This document shows, in pieces, positions 41,269 through 41,516 of a stretch of 41,516 bases of DNA. Location of the stretch: NCBI GenBank assembly GCA_958477465.1, contig CAUEFX010000036.1:1-41516 (forward strand), given 5' to 3'. Below the pieces are notes generated by a model that did no database searches, was not told the DNA's origin, and saw nothing but the letters and a program-made list of their open reading frames with translations. The stretch is from an uncultured Bacteroides sp. GTDB lineage: Bacteria; Bacteroidota; Bacteroidia; Bacteroidales; Bacteroidaceae. The translations under genes and the position numbers were made by a program. Numbering within the stretch: position 1 is the stretch's first letter; each line of letters begins with the position of its first letter.

Positions 41269-41371
41269 ACAAACAATAATATTATGGGAAATTGACGTGA
41301 TTCACATCAAGCCAATTTCCGTCTTTCCCTTTCGGGAAAATATAGCGTCTTGATCAAGAAAAACGCTATAT
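41224..41371 (-). ncRNA. Candidate structured RNA (four consecutive hairpins)
   Basis: Read on the minus strand there are, in order: ATATAGCGT/ACGCTATAT (41371-41340) enclosing the palindrome CTTGATCAAG; TTTCCC-GAAA-GGGAAA (41339-41324), a GNRA-type tetraloop; GGAAATTG/CAATTTCC (41320-41287); and the intrinsic terminator (41268-41232 plus T run). The GAAA loop and the T run both point to the minus strand. The 5' end is not defined and may lie beyond the window. A 41-codon frame overlaps the first hairpins, so a small mRNA is the alternative. Confidence 0.45.
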
Positions 41372-41427
41372 GCCTTTAAAAAAACTGTCTTATAGTCATT
41401 ATTGTAGTTGTTTGCTTTTTTATCCAT
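41302..41427 (-). CDS. Possible 41-residue small protein
   Basis: The frame starts with ATG at 41427 after AAAGAAAACAACA and reads MDKKANNYNNDYKTVFLKAY, continuing to SRKGKTEIGLM before TGA. It has no membrane helix or known motif; it is basic and hydrophilic at the start. The strong terminator 34 bases after the stop shows a transcript ends here. The same bases form stable hairpins, so the frame may be chance within a structured RNA. I do not recognise the protein. Confidence 0.3.
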   Translation of the reverse strand: MDKKANNYNNDYKTVFLKAYSVFLDQDAIFSRKGKTEIGLM

Positions 41428-41516
41428 TGTTGTTTTCTTTATAGCAATAATTAGTCCTCATCGGCATAGTTTTTTTATTGTATTCGTTTTCTTTTCTTAC
41501 TAACATCAGTATGAAT

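Overview
The window looks like chromosomal DNA of a Bacteroides-type bacterium (phylum Bacteroidota, order Bacteroidales). Evidence: several promoters fit the Bacteroides pattern of TTTG or TTG about 19-20 bases before TAnnTTTG. Many genes have A-rich leaders without a strong Shine-Dalgarno sequence. The gene content includes Bacteroidota-restricted families (DUF3127, DUF4348, DUF4494, DUF4835, fimbrillin/FISUMP lipoproteins). No phage, integrase or complete insertion sequence was seen, so most of this is core genome with an accessory right end.

Layout. 1-125: 5' part of a tRNA-Asp gene and its promoter on the minus strand. 506-7596: a plus-strand run with purU, the late histidine genes hisH-hisA-hisF-hisIE, an orphan FtsE-like ATPase overlapping hisIE, then lysC and lysA for aspartate-family and diaminopimelate/lysine synthesis. 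7686-8168: ferritin, closed by two hairpin terminators facing the minus-strand pair DUF2721-kbl. kbl is divergent from an SDR-type threonine dehydrogenase gene (10077), so together they form the threonine-to-glycine route. 11030-16132: a DUF4348 lipoprotein, murB, a PhnP-like metallo-beta-lactamase-fold enzyme and a large membrane-anchored protein. 16841-24526: a DNA maintenance and housekeeping block: an SSB-tailed DUF3127 protein divergent from dnaN, a DnaQ-like exonuclease, coaBC, DUF4835, recN and rlmB. 24709-30168: a degenerate trypsin-fold/TPR protein, ridA, folC (minus strand, overlapping the 3' end of ridA) and a PIN-PhoH ATPase.

30577-32481 encodes a membrane nucleotide-sugar 4,6-dehydratase for surface polysaccharide. 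A minus-strand set follows: DUF4494, yggS and a dihydroorotate-dehydrogenase-like flavoprotein. Next come two paralogous fimbrillin-like lipoproteins ending in FISUMP domains, then an Rpn-type PD-(D/E)XK nuclease with four exact-length internal repeats. The last 300 bases hold a run of hairpins ending in an intrinsic terminator on the minus strand, a candidate structured RNA that also overlaps a 41-codon open frame.

The most unusual property is the intergenic DNA. Six spacers contain local, degenerate tandem arrays with different unit lengths (33-35, 22, 23, 18, 38 and 14 bases) and unrelated sequences. Three further spacers carry copies of one palindromic MITE-like element, each just before a start codon. 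One spacer holds two inverted copies of a ~165-base element whose terminal hairpin shows compensatory base changes. All homology statements come from reading the translations by eye; no database search was run.
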